Assembly: GCA_007280205.1 (NCBI GenBank) | Contig: QYPX01000081.1 | Location: forward strand, 58,442-122,441 | Direction of reading: 5' to 3' | DNA: 64,000 nucleotides | DNA from: Comamonadaceae bacterium | Lineage (GTDB): Bacteria; Pseudomonadota; Gammaproteobacteria; Burkholderiales; Burkholderiaceae_C | Shown here: positions 37,591 to 47,503 of the stretch, in pieces | Layout: each line of letters begins with the position of its first letter | Position numbering within the stretch: the stretch's first letter is position 1 | The notes under the pieces: generated by a model | What the model was told of the DNA's origin: nothing | The model's input: only the letters and a program-made list of their open reading frames with translations | Database searches by the model: none | Made by a program: the position numbers and the translations under genes

Positions 37591-38379
37591 TCAATGTTTC
37601 CCCAGCCATCTTGACATCAGGCCGCTCCTTTCGCGCCCACTGACTGCTTGCGTCAGCAGTACAGTGATGTTATCGCGTCCGCCATTCTTGTTGGCAAGGG
37701 CAACCAATTCATCTGCCATTTGCGTCAAAAGTGAGGCATTTTTCAAAATGCCGGCAATAGCAGCGTCGTCGATCATGTCGGACAAACCATCGGTGCACAT
37801 CAAATAGATATCACCCGTCTCGACGTGCAGTTCATTGACCTCCAGCAGCACCTCAGCCTCTACCCCCATCGCTCGGGTTACCAGGTTTCTCAGTGGTGAC
37901 TGTGCGGCCTGCGCTGGCGTCAGCATGCCTGCATCCATTTGCTCTTGCAGCAGGGAGTGATCTTTGGTGACCCGCAGAAATTGATCGCCACGCAAGCGAT
38001 AGCAGCGGGAATCTCCGACGTGCCCCAAGAGCAGTTTGTCCCCGTGAAAAACACCCGCTACGAGCGTCGTTCCCATCCCGGAATAGGCCGGATTTGCACG
38101 TGCTTCCTGGTGGATAGAACGATTGGCATTGTCAACAGAAGTCTCCAGGGCACGCCTGACCTCGCGGCTGCTGGCTTGCTCGCCCGCCTTGGCCAGCCAG
38201 TGCGTCAATTCAGTCTTGATCAGCGAGGTCGCCATACTGCTGGCAACTTCACCCGCGTTATAGCCCCCCATGCCATCAGCCAGAACGGCAACGCCTGTCG
38301 CATCATCAAAAGTCACCGAGTCTTCATTATTGGTGCGGGACCGACCGGGGTGAGTGAGCGAACAGAACATGTAATTCAT
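37591..38379 (-). CDS. PP2C-family Ser/Thr protein phosphatase (Stp1-like)
   Basis: A 262-residue metal-dependent phosphatase. PPM motifs are clear: RTNNEDS, AVLADGMGGYNAGEVASSMA, GHVGDSRCYRLRG, RVTKDHSLLQ, LCTDGLSDM and GGRDNITVLL, with the metal aspartates all present. ATG 38379 is chosen; the in-frame GTG 12 bases earlier is less likely. Together with the following FHA gene (45 bases downstream) and the GAF-PilB gene it forms a compact signalling cluster on one strand. Confidence 0.93.
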   Translation of the reverse strand: MNYMFCSLTHPGRSRTNNEDSVTFDDATGVAVLADGMGGYNAGEVASSMATSLIKTELTHWLAKAGEQASSREVRRALETSVDNANRSIHQEARANPAYSGMGTTLVAGVFHGDKLLLGHVGDSRCYRLRGDQFLRVTKDHSLLQEQMDAGMLTPAQAAQSPLRNLVTRAMGVEAEVLLEVNELHVETGDIYLMCTDGLSDMIDDAAIAGILKNASLLTQMADELVALANKNGGRDNITVLLTQAVSGRERSGLMSRWLGKH

Positions 38380-38433
38380 GGTGTGTCCCACCCTATTCCC
38401 AGGTGTCTCGCAAAGTGTTGATGGCTGCGCGCA

Positions 38434-39132
38434 TCAGTTGCCTGTGCTCGATTCCTTGCCGTGGCGCCGCTGCAGCAAGCGCCCCAAGCCCAGTACCAGT
38501 CCGGCACCGGCGGCTGCCGCAGCGTAGTGCGCCCAAGGGTAGGCCGCCATCAAGTCCTTCAAGGCGATATCGCTGACAATGGTTTCACCGCCAACCCAAC
38601 CAATCAGCGTCGCGCCGAGCGTCACGATGATGGGGAAGCGCTCCATCAGCTTGATCATCAGCGTGCTGCCAAAAATTACCAGCGGGATGCTGATGGCCAA
38701 ACCCAGAATCAGCAGCACCATGCTGCCTTTGGCAGCGGCCGCAACGGCAATCACGTTGTCCAGACTCATCACCAGATCGGCAATCAGGATGGTGCGCACC
38801 GCCGCCATCAGACTGCCGTGTTCCTTTCCGCCCCCTTCCTCTTCCTCTTCTTCGCCCAGCAGTTGCACACCAATCCACAGGAGCAACAGGCCTCCGACGA
38901 TCTGCAAGTACGACATTTCCAGTAGTTTCGCGGCCACCACCGTCAGGACGATGCGCAGTACCACGGCCGCACCTGAACCCCAAAGAACAGCCATGCGCTG
39001 TTGCGCCGGTGGCAGGGACCGGGCGGCAAGCGCAATCACGACGGCGTTGTCGCCAGATAGAATGATATTGATCCAGACAATCTTGAGCAGACCGATCCAG
39101 AAATCAACGCTTTGCAGCAATTCCATCTGCAT
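38434..39132 (-). CDS. TerC/YjbE-family integral membrane protein
   Basis: A 232-residue protein with seven predicted membrane helices. The TerC family metal-site motifs are visible in helix 2 (INIILSGDNAVVIALAARSL) and in the second half (LIADLVMSLDNVIAVAAAAK), each with an Asp-Asn pair. Members of this group are linked to manganese or other metal export to exoenzymes. A poly-Glu loop (EEEEEEGGGKEH) lies between the halves. Start either ATG 39132 or ATG 39126; an AGGAGA site favours the second by spacing. Confidence 0.86.
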   Translation of the reverse strand: MQMELLQSVDFWIGLLKIVWINIILSGDNAVVIALAARSLPPAQQRMAVLWGSGAAVVLRIVLTVVAAKLLEMSYLQIVGGLLLLWIGVQLLGEEEEEEGGGKEHGSLMAAVRTILIADLVMSLDNVIAVAAAAKGSMVLLILGLAISIPLVIFGSTLMIKLMERFPIIVTLGATLIGWVGGETIVSDIALKDLMAAYPWAHYAAAAAGAGLVLGLGRLLQRRHGKESSTGN

Positions 39133-39151
39133 TCTCCTGTTTTGCTAATGA

Positions 39152-39188
39152 AAGAAGCGCCCAAAACACGGTGTCCGGAGCGCTTCTT
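39152..39188 (-). terminator. Probable terminator after sucD
   Basis: AAGAAGCGC and GCGCTTCTT make a 9-bp perfect stem with a 19-base loop that is itself partly paired, followed on the minus strand by TTTC. It lies between sucD and the TerC gene, so the two are likely separate transcripts. Confidence 0.5.
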
Positions 39189-39240
39189 GTTGGATTGAAG
39201 TGTAACGGCCTCGGGGCCGTCTGCGAGATTCCCGCGAAAC

Positions 39241-40134
39241 CTACAGCAAAGCTTTCAGCAATTTTGCCATTTCGGAAGGATCTCGCGTCACCTTGAAGCC
39301 ACACTCTTCCATTACCGCCAGCTTGGCTTCGGCCGTATCAGCGCCGCCGGAAATCAGGGCGCCGGCGTGTCCCATGCGTTTGCCTGCCGGTGCCGTGACG
39401 CCAGCGATAAAGCCGACGATGGGTTTCTTCATGTTGGCTTTGCACCAGCGTGCTGCGTCGGCTTCGTCCGGGCCGCCAATTTCGCCAATCATGATGACGG
39501 CATCGGTATCCGGATCGTCATTGAAGGCACGCATGATGTCAATGTGTTTGAGGCCATTGATGGGGTCGCCGCCAATGCCGACGGCAGTGGACTGACCCAG
39601 ACCAATTTCGGTCAATTGCGCTACGGCTTCATAGGTCAAAGTGCCTGAACGGCTGACCACGCCAATGCGACCCTTGCGGTGAATGTGACCCGGCATGATG
39701 CCGATCTTGATCTCATCTGGCGTGATGATGCCCGGGCAGTTGGGTCCGAGCAGCAGCGTCTTTTTGCCACCGGCGGCTTCTCTGGCCCGCATCTTGTTGC
39801 AAACTTCAAGCATGTCACGCACCGGAATGCCTTCGGTGATGCAGATCGCCAGATCGAGATTGGCTTCGACCGCTTCCCAGATCGCTGCCGCGGCGCCTGC
39901 GGGTGGCACATAGATCACCGATACGGTGGCGCCAGTTGCTTGCGCGGCTTCCTTTACCGATGCGTAGATCGGTATGTTGAAGATCGACTCGCCGGCCTTT
40001 TTGGGGTTGACGCCAGCAACAAAACAGTTCTTTCCGTTGGCGTATTCCTGGCACTTCTCGGTGTGGAACTGGCCGGTCTTGCCAGTGATACCCTGGGTGA
40101 TGACTTTGGTGTCTTTATTGATGAGGATGGACAT
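39241..40134 (-). CDS. sucD: Succinate-CoA ligase subunit alpha
   Basis: A 297-residue TCA-cycle subunit that binds CoA and carries the phosphohistidine. It begins with the Rossmann/CoA segment KVITQGITGKTGQFHTEKCQ and has SGTLTYEAVAQLTEIGLGQS and the active-site His in KRMGHAGALI. The start is 16 bases after sucC. Confidence 0.97.
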   Translation of the reverse strand: MSILINKDTKVITQGITGKTGQFHTEKCQEYANGKNCFVAGVNPKKAGESIFNIPIYASVKEAAQATGATVSVIYVPPAGAAAAIWEAVEANLDLAICITEGIPVRDMLEVCNKMRAREAAGGKKTLLLGPNCPGIITPDEIKIGIMPGHIHRKGRIGVVSRSGTLTYEAVAQLTEIGLGQSTAVGIGGDPINGLKHIDIMRAFNDDPDTDAVIMIGEIGGPDEADAARWCKANMKKPIVGFIAGVTAPAGKRMGHAGALISGGADTAEAKLAVMEECGFKVTRDPSEMAKLLKALL

Positions 40135-40150
40135 GATTCACTTCCAAGGT

Positions 40151-41314
40151 TTATGACTGAAGAGCGGCAATCACCTTTTGCGCCGCATCGGCCATGGTGT
40201 CGGCGCTGATGATGGGCAGACCGGAATCGGCCAGGATTTTCTTGCCCAGTTCCTCGTTGGTGCCCTTCATGCGCACCACCAGGGGCACATTCAGATTGGT
40301 TGCCTTGCATGCGGCAACCACACCGGTGGCGATGGTGTCGCATTTCATGATGCCACCGAAAATATTGACCAGAATCGCCTTGACCTTGTCGTTCTTGAGC
40401 ATGATCTTGAAAGCTTCGGTGACTTTCTCGGGTGTAGCGCCGCCGCCGACATCAAGGAAGTTGGCTGGCTCCCCGCCAAACAACTTGATGGTGTCCATGG
40501 CCGCCATCGCCAGACCTGCGCCGTTGACCAGGCAGCCGATGTTGCCGTCCAGACTGATGTAGGCCAGATCAAACTTGCTGGCTTCGACTTCGGCTGGATC
40601 CTCTTCGTCGAGGTCCCGGTAGGCGACGATTTCAGGATGCCGGTACAGCGCGTTGGAATCAAAGTTGAACTTGGCGTCCAGCGCCTTGATATTGCCGTTG
40701 CCTTCGAGAATCAGGGGGTTGATTTCCACCAGCGAAGCGTCGGTGTCCATGTACACCTTGTAGAGCTTTTGCAGCACGTCCACACACTGTGCGGTGGACG
40801 CCGCCGGAACACCGATGCCGTTGGCCAGTTCCGTCGCCTGGGCGTTGGTCAGGCCGGTGGCCGGATCGACGAAGGCCTTGATGATCTTCTCAGGCGTCGC
40901 ATGCGCCACTTCTTCAATGTTCATGCCGCCTTCGGACGATGCCATCAGGGCGACACGCTGACTGGCGCGGTCGGTGACTGCCGAAACGTAATATTCCTTC
41001 TTGATATCGGCGCCGTCTTCAATCAGGAGGCGCCGCACTTTCTGACCCTGCGCTCCGGTCTGGTGCGTCACCAGTTGCATGCCCAGAATCTCGCCAGCCA
41101 GTTGTCTGACCTCGTCAATGGAGCGCGCCAGCTTGACGCCGCCGCCTTTGCCGCGGCCCCCGGCGTGAATCTGCGCCTTGACGACCCACACCGGGCCGCC
41201 CAGCTTCTGCGCGGCTTCTACCGCTTCCTGAACCGTGAATGCGGCAATGCCACGCGGCACCGGCACACCAAATTGAAGCAAGATTTCCTTGCCTTGGTAT
41301 TCGTGAATTTTCAT
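40151..41314 (-). CDS. sucC: Succinate-CoA ligase (ADP-forming) subunit beta
   Basis: A 387-residue ATP-grasp subunit: [20 protein letters not shown] start, nucleotide-binding [19 protein letters not shown], and [19 protein letters not shown] in the C-terminal ligase domain. It forms the sucCD operon with the downstream alpha subunit and makes ATP from succinyl-CoA. The divergent argC gene starts 171 bases away, across a spacer holding both promoters. Confidence 0.97.
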   Translation of the reverse strand: MKIHEYQGKEILLQFGVPVPRGIAAFTVQEAVEAAQKLGGPVWVVKAQIHAGGRGKGGGVKLARSIDEVRQLAGEILGMQLVTHQTGAQGQKVRRLLIEDGADIKKEYYVSAVTDRASQRVALMASSEGGMNIEEVAHATPEKIIKAFVDPATGLTNAQATELANGIGVPAASTAQCVDVLQKLYKVYMDTDASLVEINPLILEGNGNIKALDAKFNFDSNALYRHPEIVAYRDLDEEDPAEVEASKFDLAYISLDGNIGCLVNGAGLAMAAMDTIKLFGGEPANFLDVGGGATPEKVTEAFKIMLKNDKVKAILVNIFGGIMKCDTIATGVVAACKATNLNVPLVVRMKGTNEELGKKILADSGLPIISADTMADAAQKVIAALQS

Positions 41315-41485
41315 AAAATTTCCTAATCAGTTGGGGATAGAACTGAAGGTCTTTCCCCACGACAAAACTTGGATGCTCCGCAGCGGGCCTGGACAACGCG
41401 GTCCCAGACTGTATCATGCTGCAATGCACCAAACTGTAGTCAGTCTTACACGGCACAGCCAGACCTATTGATCAGGAACAAGTCA

Positions 41486-42421
41486 ATGCAAAAGATATTC
41501 ATCGATGGCGAAGCCGGCACCACCGGGCTGCAGATCCGGGAGCGTCTGCGGGACATGGCGGGTATCGAGCTGGTCAGCATCGCTCCGGCTTTGCGCAAGG
41601 ATCCCGTGGCCAAGCGAGACTTGATGGCTCAGATGGATCTGGTGATACTTTGTCTGCATGACGAGGCTGCGCTGGAGTCGGTCGCGATGATCGATGAAAT
41701 GGCGCGCGCCAGTGGCCAGCCGGGTCCGAAAATCATTGATGCGTCGACGGCGCACCGCACTGCTGCTGGCTGGGTGTACGGTTTTTCCGAACTCACTCCC
41801 GGACACCAGCAGTTGGTCGCGCAGGCGCGCCGCGTTTCCAATGCCGGCTGTTACGCGACCGGCGCCATCGCCTTGCTTCGCCCCCTGCTTGATGTGGGTC
41901 TGATTCCCAAGGACTTCCCCCTGATCCTGCCTGCCGTGAGCGGTTATTCGGGTGGTGGGCGCAGCATGATCGAAGCCTTTGAGCGCAATGAGGCACCGGC
42001 TTTTGAACTGTACGGACTGGGCCTGAAACACAAGCACCTGCCGGAAATCATGAAGTACAGCGGCTTGCAGCGGCGACCTGTCTTTGTGCCGAGCATCGGC
42101 AATTTCCCGCAGGGCATGCTGGTGCAAGTGCCACTGCATCTGGACCTGTTGCCGGGCCATCCCAGCGCACAGGATCTGCGTGATGCGCTGAGCCGGCACT
42201 ACAGCGGCAGTGAATGGGTGAGCGTCGAACCGGCGACGCCGGACGGCCGACTTGACGCTCTGGCCTTGGTAGGCAGCAACAAAATGGAACTGCGGGTTTT
42301 TGCCAATGAAGGCGCGCGCGATGGGTTCAGCCACGCTGTGCTGGTTGCCCGCCTGGACAATCTGGGCAAGGGAGCCAGCGGTGCCGCTGTGCAAAATCTC
42401 AAGCTGATGCTGGGCCTTTGA
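41486..42421 (+). CDS. argC: N-acetyl-gamma-glutamyl-phosphate reductase, type 2
   Basis: A 311-residue arginine biosynthesis enzyme of the shorter type 2 class. Start ATG 41486 gives [20 protein letters not shown] with the NADP-binding GEAGTTG loop; the catalytic cysteine is in [14 protein letters not shown] longer upstream frame is rejected as it begins before the promoter. The last 23 bases overlap the 3' end of recX on the other strand. Confidence 0.93.
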   Translation: MQKIFIDGEAGTTGLQIRERLRDMAGIELVSIAPALRKDPVAKRDLMAQMDLVILCLHDEAALESVAMIDEMARASGQPGPKIIDASTAHRTAAGWVYGFSELTPGHQQLVAQARRVSNAGCYATGAIALLRPLLDVGLIPKDFPLILPAVSGYSGGGRSMIEAFERNEAPAFELYGLGLKHKHLPEIMKYSGLQRRPVFVPSIGNFPQGMLVQVPLHLDLLPGHPSAQDLRDALSRHYSGSEWVSVEPATPDGRLDALALVGSNKMELRVFANEGARDGFSHAVLVARLDNLGKGASGAAVQNLKLMLGL

Positions 42422-42848
42422 CGATTTTGCGGATCGCCTCCGCACCGAAGCCACGCGCCGCCAGAAAGCGGATTTGCCGCGCCGCCTCCAGTGGGGTGGC
42501 TGGCGCCACGCCAAACTTTTTTTGCCAGACCGCCAGCGCCCGCTCGTTTTCGCTGAGTTTGAGTTCTGCCATCGCCTGGGCTACGGCTTGCGGGTCCAGG
42601 CCTTTGCCTTGCAACTCGTGCTTGAGGCGTGCCGTGCCGAGTTTGGCGGCGCGCCGATGCAGCACGGATTCGATCACCCGCTGCTCGCTGATGAAGCCCT
42701 TGGCCTGCAGTTGATCGAGCGCGCTTTTGAGCGTGCCGGGTTCCTCCTCGAATTTCGCAAGCTTGCGCTCGAGTTCCGTGCGGGAGTGCTCGCGGCCGCT
42801 GAGCAGCCGCAAGGCGCGGCCTTTCAGTGAGAGTTGGACCGGCGGCAT
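42399..42848 (-). CDS. recX: Regulatory protein RecX
   Basis: A 149-residue three-helix-repeat protein that inhibits RecA filament growth. The family block [19 protein letters not shown] is near the N-terminus. Five bases after recA, the normal arrangement, so it is co-expressed in the SOS response. Confidence 0.93.
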   Translation of the reverse strand: MPPVQLSLKGRALRLLSGREHSRTELERKLAKFEEEPGTLKSALDQLQAKGFISEQRVIESVLHRRAAKLGTARLKHELQGKGLDPQAVAQAMAELKLSENERALAVWQKKFGVAPATPLEAARQIRFLAARGFGAEAIRKIVKGPASA

Positions 42849-42853
42849 AGGCC

Positions 42854-43951
42854 TTAGGCCTTGCTGATGGCCTCGGCCTTCTTGCCTGGCGCTTTGACTT
42901 TTGCCTCCGGCTCTGTCAACGAAGGCAGCAAGGGGATGCCCAGCGACAGGCGCACCTTGTTTTCAATTTCGTGTGACAACTCCGGGTTTTCGCGCAAAAA
43001 CTCTCTGGCGTTGTCGCGCCCCTGCCCGATCTTTTCACCGTTGTAGGCGTACCAGGCGCCGGACTTGTCCAGGATGTTGGCGTTCACACCCATGTCGATG
43101 ATCTCGCCGTGGCGGCTGATGCCTTCGCCAAACAGGATGTCGAATTCGGCCGTCTTGAACGGTGGCGCCACCTTGTTCTTGACGACCTTGACCTTGGTTT
43201 CATTGCCGATCGCATCGTCACCCTTTTTGATGGTCCCGGTGCGCCGGATGTCCAGACGAACTGAAGCATAGAACTTGAGCGCATTGCCGCCGGTGGTGGT
43301 TTCCGGAGAGCCAAACATGACGCCGATTTTCATGCGGATCTGGTTGATGAAGATCACCATGCAGTTGGTCTTCTTGATGTGCGCCGTGAGCTTGCGCAGG
43401 GCCTGGCTCATCAGCCTGGCCTGCAAACCGGGCAAAGAGTCACCCATCTCGCCTTCAAGTTCTGCCTTCGGCGTCAGCGCTGCGACCGAGTCGACCACAA
43501 TCAGGTCGACGGCACCGGAGCGCACCAGGCTATCCACGATTTCCAGCGCCTGCTCGCCGGTATCGGGCTGGCTGATCAGCAGGTCTTGCAGATTGACGCC
43601 AAGATTTTGCGCATACTGGATGTCCAGCGCGTGTTCGGCGTCAATGAAGGCGCATTGACCACCGACTTTCTGCATCTCCGCAATGACTTGCAGGGTCAGC
43701 GTTGTCTTGCCGGATGATTCCGGGCCGTAGATTTCGACCACGCGGCCGCGTGGCAGGCCGCCGACCCCCAAAGCAATGTCCAGGCCGAGGGAGCCGGTCG
43801 AAACCACCTGGATGTCCTCAATCACTTCACCCTCACCCAGGCGCATGATGGTGCCCTTGCCAAACTGTTTTTCAATTTGGGCCAGTGCCACCTGCAGGGC
43901 TTTGGCTCTTTCGCTATTGGCGGGGCTTGGGGCTTTGACGGATGCGTCCAT
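42854..43951 (-). CDS. recA: Recombinase RecA
   Basis: A 365-residue DNA strand-exchange ATPase and LexA co-protease. Walker A is [10 protein letters not shown], the loop L1/L2 regions and [20 protein letters not shown] are intact, and a Lys/Ala-rich tail ends the protein. The ATG at 43951 gives [20 protein letters not shown] perfect LexA box lies 53 bases upstream. Confidence 0.98.
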   Translation of the reverse strand: MDASVKAPSPANSERAKALQVALAQIEKQFGKGTIMRLGEGEVIEDIQVVSTGSLGLDIALGVGGLPRGRVVEIYGPESSGKTTLTLQVIAEMQKVGGQCAFIDAEHALDIQYAQNLGVNLQDLLISQPDTGEQALEIVDSLVRSGAVDLIVVDSVAALTPKAELEGEMGDSLPGLQARLMSQALRKLTAHIKKTNCMVIFINQIRMKIGVMFGSPETTTGGNALKFYASVRLDIRRTGTIKKGDDAIGNETKVKVVKNKVAPPFKTAEFDILFGEGISRHGEIIDMGVNANILDKSGAWYAYNGEKIGQGRDNAREFLRENPELSHEIENKVRLSLGIPLLPSLTEPEAKVKAPGKKAEAISKA

Positions 43952-44004
43952 AAAGTACTCCTTGAATGGCAACGGGTTGATTTTGGCTTCGATCAGAGCA
44001 CCTT

Positions 44005-44020
44005 CTGTTTTTAACAACAG
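44005..44020 (-). promoter_or_regulatory. LexA (SOS) box of recA
   Basis: CTGTTTTTAACAACAG fits CTGT-N8-ACAG exactly. It is in the recA-MarR intergenic region, on the recA side. Confidence 0.88.
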
Positions 44021-44076
44021 GCTGGATGCTTGAACAGTAGTCTAATACAGTTATTGGAATCAGTAAACTACATTTT

Positions 44077-44095
44077 TAGTCAATTTGATTTACTA
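44077..44095 (+). promoter_or_regulatory. Candidate MarR operator
   Basis: An AT-rich imperfect palindrome, TAGTCAA and TTTACTA around TTTGA, 8 bases upstream of the MarR-type regulator start. MarR proteins usually bind such dyads in their own promoters. Confidence 0.4.
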
Positions 44096-44103
44096 TATGG
44101 AGC

Positions 44104-44586
44104 ATGTCTGAAACAAGCGAAATGGTCCGCAGGCCAGGCTGGCGCCAGGCCCATCTGGGGCACTGGATGAACCTGGCTCTGCAGCGCTTCGATGAGCGGG
44201 TGCTGTTCCTGATGTCGCGCAACGAAAACGTCCCTCTGGCCTTGTCCAACCTGGCTGCGCGGGGTTGCCTGAGCGCGTCCCACATCCACATCACGCGCCA
44301 TCTGGCACTGGAGGGGTCGCGCCTGACGGAACTGGCCCAGCGTGCCGGCGTCAGCAAACAGGCCATGGGCAAACTGGTGGAACAGTGCGAGGCCTGGGGT
44401 TTGGTTGGCAAAATGGCTGATCCCCGCGATGCGCGCGCGCGACGCATTGTGTTCACGTCGGTTGGGCTGGCCTGGCTGCAAGCCTTTGGCGATGCGGTTG
44501 CGCAGGCGCAGGACGAACTCAGGGCGGCCGTTGGGGCAGAGGTCGCAACCGTGATGGCCATGGGTCTGGAAGCCTATGCAGCGTGA
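44104..44586 (+). CDS. MarR-family transcriptional regulator
   Basis: A 160-residue winged-helix repressor: recognition helix region LTELAQRAGVSKQAMGKLVE and wing DPRDARARRIVFTSVGLAWL. It is divergent from recA with no adjacent target transporter, so autoregulation is the only visible target. The signal it senses is unknown. Confidence 0.9.
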   Translation: MSETSEMVRRPGWRQAHLGHWMNLALQRFDERVLFLMSRNENVPLALSNLAARGCLSASHIHITRHLALEGSRLTELAQRAGVSKQAMGKLVEQCEAWGLVGKMADPRDARARRIVFTSVGLAWLQAFGDAVAQAQDELRAAVGAEVATVMAMGLEAYAA

Positions 44587-44694
44587 AACCCTGCCAATTC
44601 TGTCGCGAAAATTACAGGCAGATTCGCGCACGCCTAGAATCGCTTGAAAAATGGAAATGCCGGCCTCCGGTTTTTACCCCCCTAGGAGACAGAC

Positions 44695-45369
44695 ATGCGA
44701 ATTCTGATTGCGGAAGATGACCAGGTGCTGGCCGACGGTCTGCTGCGAACGCTGCGCAGTTCAGGTGCTGCTGTCGATCACGTTGCCAGTGGTGCCGAAG
44801 CCGACGCGGCATTGATGACCAACACCGAATTTGATCTGCTGATTCTGGATCTGGGCATGCCCAGGATGCACGGCCTTGAGGTCTTGAAGAAACTGCGGGC
44901 GCGTGGCTCTTCTTTGCCGGTGCTGATTCTGACCGCCGCCGACAGCGTCGAAGAGCGCGTCAAGGGACTCGACTATGGTGCCGACGACTACATGGCCAAA
45001 CCCTTCAGTCTGCAGGAACTGGAGGCGCGCGTGCGCGCCTTGGGCCGACGCGGCATGGGAACGGCGAGCAGCATGATCAAGCATGGGCCCTTGATTTACG
45101 ACCAGTCCGGCCGCGTTGCCACGATCGATGGAGCCATGATCGAACTGTCGGCGCGCGAACTCGGCCTGCTCGAAGTCCTGCTGCAGCGCGCCGGTCGCCT
45201 GGTCAGCAAGGACCAGTTGGTGGAGCGGCTCTGTGAATGGGGCGAAGAAGTCAGCAATAACGCGATCGAGGTCTACATCCACCGACTGCGCAAGAAGATC
45301 GAGAAGGGGCCGATCCGGATTGCTACCGTCCGGGGTCTGGGTTACTGCCTGGAGAAGATTCCCAACTAG
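44695..45369 (+). CDS. OmpR-family response regulator (TctD-like)
   Basis: A 224-residue regulator with a receiver domain (acidic E7/D8/D9 in AEDD and phospho-acceptor D51 in LILDLGMP, Lys in DYMAKPF) and an OmpR winged helix ending EVYIHRLRKKIEKGPIRIAT. AGGAGAC ribosome site before the ATG. It is followed 17 bases later by a 2CSK-type kinase. Similar pairs regulate tricarboxylate uptake, which would suit Bug/Tct genes, but no target is evident here. Confidence 0.93.
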   Translation: MRILIAEDDQVLADGLLRTLRSSGAAVDHVASGAEADAALMTNTEFDLLILDLGMPRMHGLEVLKKLRARGSSLPVLILTAADSVEERVKGLDYGADDYMAKPFSLQELEARVRALGRRGMGTASSMIKHGPLIYDQSGRVATIDGAMIELSARELGLLEVLLQRAGRLVSKDQLVERLCEWGEEVSNNAIEVYIHRLRKKIEKGPIRIATVRGLGYCLEKIPN

Positions 45370-45386
45370 GGACTTGATCACGCCTC

Positions 45387-46844
45387 GTGAACATTTTTCA
45401 TCAGGAGCAACGCTCGCTGTTCGGGGAAATCCTGGACTGGATGCTCACGCCCATGCTGCTGCTGTGGCCCATCAGTCTGGTCTTGACCTGGCTGGTTGCA
45501 CAAAGCATTGCCGGCAAACCCTTTGACAGGGCGCTGGAGTACAACGCGGGAGCGCTTGCGCAACTGGTCAATGTCAGCAACAACCGGGTGCAATTCAACC
45601 TGCCGCTACCGGCGCGCGAGTTGCTGCGCGCCGACGATTCGGACACGGTCTACTACCAGGTGTTGGGTACCCGCGGCGAATTCCTGAGTGGCGAGCGTGA
45701 TTTGCCCTTGCCGGCCGAGGACGAGAAGGTCTTTTTTGGTGAAGTCCGGATCCGTGACGCCGAAGTCCACGGCGTGGATGTCAAGATTGCCTACACCTGG
45801 GTCAAGTTGCCATTGCCTGGGGCCAGACCGGCCCTGGTGCAGGTGGCCGAAACCCTTGAAAAGAGATCCGTGCTGGCGACCGAAATTGTCAAAGGTGTCA
45901 TGCTGCCGCAGTTTGTCATCCTGCCGATGGCGGTGCTGCTGGTCTGGCTGGCTCTGGTGCAGGCCATCAAGCCACTCAATCAGCTTGAAGAGCGGATCCG
46001 TGCGCGCAAGCCCGACGACCTGAGCCCGATCGACGCGCGTGCCGTGCCGCTGGAAGTCGCGCCGCTGGTGTCCTCGGTCAACGACTTGCTGATGCGATTG
46101 AAAGACTCGATAGCGACGCAAAAACGCTTCCTGGCCGACGCCGCCCATCAATTGAAGACACCGTTGGCGGGTCTGCGCATGCAGGCGGATCTGGCGCAAC
46201 GCGAAGGTGCCAATACCGAAGAACTCAAGCAGTCGCTGCGCCAGATCGGGCGTTCCAGCATCCGTGCCACGCACACGGTCAACCAGTTGCTGGCGCTGGC
46301 GCGCGCCGAGAGCAGTGGCTCAGCGATGCCGCGCAGCAGCTGCGATCTGGCCGAACTGACGATGGAGGTGGTGCGCGACTGTGTGCCGCGCGCCATGGAG
46401 AAGTATATTGACCTCGGTTTTGAGGGAACGCAGCCCGGCGCCGAAGGCGGACAACTTGCGGGCAATCCGACGCTGCTTAAGGAACTGATCCGCAATCTGC
46501 TGGACAACGCCATCAACTACACACCTTCCAGCGCCGAGCGGCCCGGGATCATCACCGCTCGCGTGCTGACCGATCCTTTTGGCAAGACTTTGGTATTGCA
46601 GGTTGAAGACTCCGGTCCTGGCGTCCCACTGGCGGAACGCGAACTGATTTTTCGACCCTTCTACCGCGCCCTGGGGACCGAAGTCGACGGTTCCGGTCTG
46701 GGCCTGCGCATCGTGATGGAAATTGCCTATCTGCACAATGCCACCGTCGCTATGGAGGATACGCGCCCCGGGCAATCGCCGCCCGGGGCGCGTTTCAATG
46801 TGCGCTTTGTCGCCGAATCCGGCAGCGCTGCCAGTGCGCAGTGA
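45387..46844 (+). CDS. Sensor histidine kinase with 2CSK N-terminal domain (TctE-like)
   Basis: A 485-residue kinase starting at GTG 45387. Membrane segments at about 22-42 and 170-195 bracket a periplasmic 2CSK_N sensor. HAMP follows, then the H-box FLADAAHQLKTPLAGLRMQA with the phospho-acceptor His, N-box ELIRNLLDNAINYT, and GPGVP and GSGLGLRIV of the ATPase domain. It pairs with the response regulator just upstream. Its stop abuts the convergent SPOR gene. Confidence 0.93.
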   Translation: MNIFHQEQRSLFGEILDWMLTPMLLLWPISLVLTWLVAQSIAGKPFDRALEYNAGALAQLVNVSNNRVQFNLPLPARELLRADDSDTVYYQVLGTRGEFLSGERDLPLPAEDEKVFFGEVRIRDAEVHGVDVKIAYTWVKLPLPGARPALVQVAETLEKRSVLATEIVKGVMLPQFVILPMAVLLVWLALVQAIKPLNQLEERIRARKPDDLSPIDARAVPLEVAPLVSSVNDLLMRLKDSIATQKRFLADAAHQLKTPLAGLRMQADLAQREGANTEELKQSLRQIGRSSIRATHTVNQLLALARAESSGSAMPRSSCDLAELTMEVVRDCVPRAMEKYIDLGFEGTQPGAEGGQLAGNPTLLKELIRNLLDNAINYTPSSAERPGIITARVLTDPFGKTLVLQVEDSGPGVPLAERELIFRPFYRALGTEVDGSGLGLRIVMEIAYLHNATVAMEDTRPGQSPPGARFNVRFVAESGSAASAQ

Positions 46845-47495
46845 TCACTTGCACGCCATCAACGCCTTGCCAGCCAAAGCTGCCTGCAATTCGCTCAGTC
46901 GAGCTTGCAGTGCCTCGTCCGCGGCGGGCAGTCGCAGCATGAAGCGGTTGGGCTGCGCACGCTCCTGCAGCACGCGCGCGGTGCGCACGCCGCGCTGACT
47001 CAGACCGGCCAGCGCGGCATCGGCCGCGGCCTGAGTCGCAAAGCCACCGAGCGACACTCCCCACTGCAGCGCCGGATCGGTCACTGGCTCAAAGAGCAGG
47101 TTCAGGGAGGCCAGTTCGGCGCGTTTCTTGGCCAGGGCCTCGGCGCTCGCATATTTGCCCATGTAGACAATCCAGCGTGCCGGCTCTGCTGTGTTGCTCA
47201 GGTTCCAGGATCCTGGTGGCAGCACGGCGGCCAAAGCCGTGCGCAAGGAATTGGCCTGGGCTTCTTCAAAAGGACCCGCTTGCAGGCAAGCACTTGATTT
47301 GCCCGCTGCCGCTGCCGTCTCCCATTGAAGCAACTCCTGGGCTGTAAGCAGATGCAGGGCCTCGGGCCTGATCTGTCGTTGCAGACGCTGTGGTTCCGTT
47401 TGCTGCTGCGGGCCCCAAGCTGGAAAGACGCGTTCGGTCCAGGCGAAATAGAGGCTATTGACCAGCAGCAAGCACAGGACCAGCAAACGCAGCAT
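46845..47495 (-). CDS. SPOR-domain membrane protein
   Basis: A 216-residue protein with one N-terminal membrane segment (LRLLVLCLLLVNSLYFAW) and a C-terminal SPOR fold that binds denuded septal peptidoglycan (RWIVYMGKYASAEALAKKRA and LGGFATQAAADAALAGLSQR). Eight bases downstream of birA, so probably co-transcribed. Likely a minor cell-division or envelope protein. Confidence 0.82.
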   Translation of the reverse strand: MLRLLVLCLLLVNSLYFAWTERVFPAWGPQQQTEPQRLQRQIRPEALHLLTAQELLQWETAAAAGKSSACLQAGPFEEAQANSLRTALAAVLPPGSWNLSNTAEPARWIVYMGKYASAEALAKKRAELASLNLLFEPVTDPALQWGVSLGGFATQAAADAALAGLSQRGVRTARVLQERAQPNRFMLRLPAADEALQARLSELQAALAGKALMACK

Positions 47496-47503
47496 GCGAA
47501 GCC

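Noticed and set aside
42399..42421. argC/recX overlap as a sign of misassembly
   Set aside because: A 23-base convergent overlap of two intact genes is common in compact genomes.
45387..45389. Missing start of the 2CSK kinase
   Set aside because: A GTG at 45387 gives the expected N-terminus 17 bases after the regulator; nothing is missing.
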